A DNA stretch of 6,231 bases from an uncultured Anaerolineae bacterium (GTDB lineage Bacteria > Chloroflexota > Anaerolineae > Anaerolineales > Villigracilaceae): positions 1 to 6,231 of the forward strand of contig CAIRYE010000444.1 of assembly GCA_903882765.1 (NCBI GenBank), in the 5' to 3' direction. The notes beneath the pieces are model-generated. The model had not been told where the DNA came from, ran no database searches, and saw nothing but the letters and a program-made list of their open reading frames with translations. Made by a program: the position numbers and the translations under genes. Each line of letters begins with the position of its first letter. The stretch's first letter is position 1. Shown one piece after another: positions 5,916-6,231 of this stretch.

Positions 5916-5955
5916 AATCCAAAAGCCATTCCAACATTGGAATGGCTTTTGGATT
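5916..5955. terminator. Perfect 19-bp inverted repeat (hairpin) between DUF2892 and thioredoxin
   Basis: Arms 5916-5934 and 5937-5955 pair without mismatch around a central CA, so the real loop is at least 4 nt after the closing pair opens. On the plus strand the stem is followed by a run of A, not T, so it is a poor terminator for DUF2892. On the minus strand it is followed by TATTTTT and would work as an intrinsic terminator against antisense transcription. It may instead act as an mRNA processing, stability or translation element for the downstream thioredoxin gene, whose ATG lies 11 nt past the stem. Confidence 0.5.
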
Positions 5956-5966
5956 AAAAAAAATAT

Positions 5967-6231
5967 ATGGACATACATCAATTCAATCAAGAAGTTAAAA
6001 GTTCAGTTTCCCCGGTGATCGTTGATATTTGGGCACCGTGGTGTGGACCTTGCAAGGTAACTAAACCTATCCTCGAAAAATTGGCTGAACAATATCAAGG
6101 GAAAGTATTATTTATGCCCATCAACGCCGATGATAATCAGGGCCTGCTGAAGGAGTTACATGTTTCCGGCATCCCGACCGTTATTGCCTACCGTGGTGGA
6201 ATTGAAGTGACTCGTATGATAGGGGCCAAAC
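5967..6231 (+). CDS. trxA: Thioredoxin (partial, C-terminus beyond window)
   Basis: The first 88 residues of a single-domain cytoplasmic thioredoxin of about 105 residues; no signal peptide. Visible are the VIVDIWAPWCGPCK active-site strand and loop with Cys26 and Cys29, the buried Asp20 before it, and the cis-proline motif GIPTV (Pro70). The remaining roughly 15-20 residues, the last helix, lie outside the window. Function: dithiol-disulfide exchange, reducing cytoplasmic disulfides or persulfides with electrons from thioredoxin reductase. There is no normal ribosome binding site; the ATG is preceded by an A-rich stretch and a perfect hairpin. The neighbours are sulfur-related, so a dedicated role in reducing sulfane-sulfur or polysulfide adducts is possible. 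The symbol trxA reflects family membership; a specialised paralogue cannot be excluded. Confidence 0.93.
   Translation, partial: MDIHQFNQEVKSSVSPVIVDIWAPWCGPCKVTKPILEKLAEQYQGKVLFMPINADDNQGLLKELHVSGIPTVIAYRGGIEVTRMIGAK

Noticed and set aside
5916..5955. Hairpin as an ordinary intrinsic terminator of the DUF2892 transcript
   Set aside because: No T run follows it on the plus strand; eight A residues do. It only looks terminator-like on the minus strand.

Overview
The window shows a compact sulfur-related redox locus in two divergent units that share a 195-bp regulatory region (5508-5702). The minus-strand unit reads arsR -> octaheme tetrathionate-reductase-type cytochrome -> heptaheme c / cytochrome b fusion -> YeeE/YedE half-transporter -> second YeeE/YedE half-transporter (cut by the window start). 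Gaps between these genes are 12, 1, 12 and 9 bp, so they are almost certainly one operon. The plus-strand unit reads DUF2892 (YgaP-type membrane domain) -> thioredoxin (cut by the window end), with a perfect 19-bp inverted repeat between the two. I see no RNA genes, CRISPR arrays, IS elements or broken genes.

Proposed logic: the fusion protein has a diheme cytochrome b module (FdnI/PhsC type) that would exchange electrons with (mena)quinol, and a seven-heme extracytoplasmic domain that would pass them to or from the membrane-anchored octaheme enzyme. Candidate substrates of that enzyme are tetrathionate or related sulfur or nitrogen compounds. The YeeE/YedE pair would move thiosulfate or another sulfur species across the membrane. 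The ArsR protein probably represses the operon from two dyads next to its start codon. A CRP/FNR-type dyad lies about 42 bp upstream of the inferred transcription start, which suggests activation under anaerobic or energy-limited conditions. Thioredoxin and the YgaP-like protein fit cytoplasmic sulfane-sulfur or thiol handling. The direction of electron flow and the true substrate cannot be read from the sequence.

Organism: a bacterium of moderate GC content with an anaerobic or facultative respiratory lifestyle. The octaheme enzyme has an uncleaved-looking N-terminal anchor rather than a secretory signal, which suits a cell without a true periplasm. From the gene combination I lean towards Chloroflexota (Anaerolineae-like), but this is low-confidence inference.

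Most interesting points: the heptaheme domain looks like an OTR relative that has lost the second heme and been fused to a quinol-reactive cytochrome b; the promoter region seems to combine activator and repressor sites; the ArsR regulator has only one cysteine and no canonical metal site; and the thioredoxin gene has no normal ribosome binding site and starts 11 nt after a perfect hairpin.
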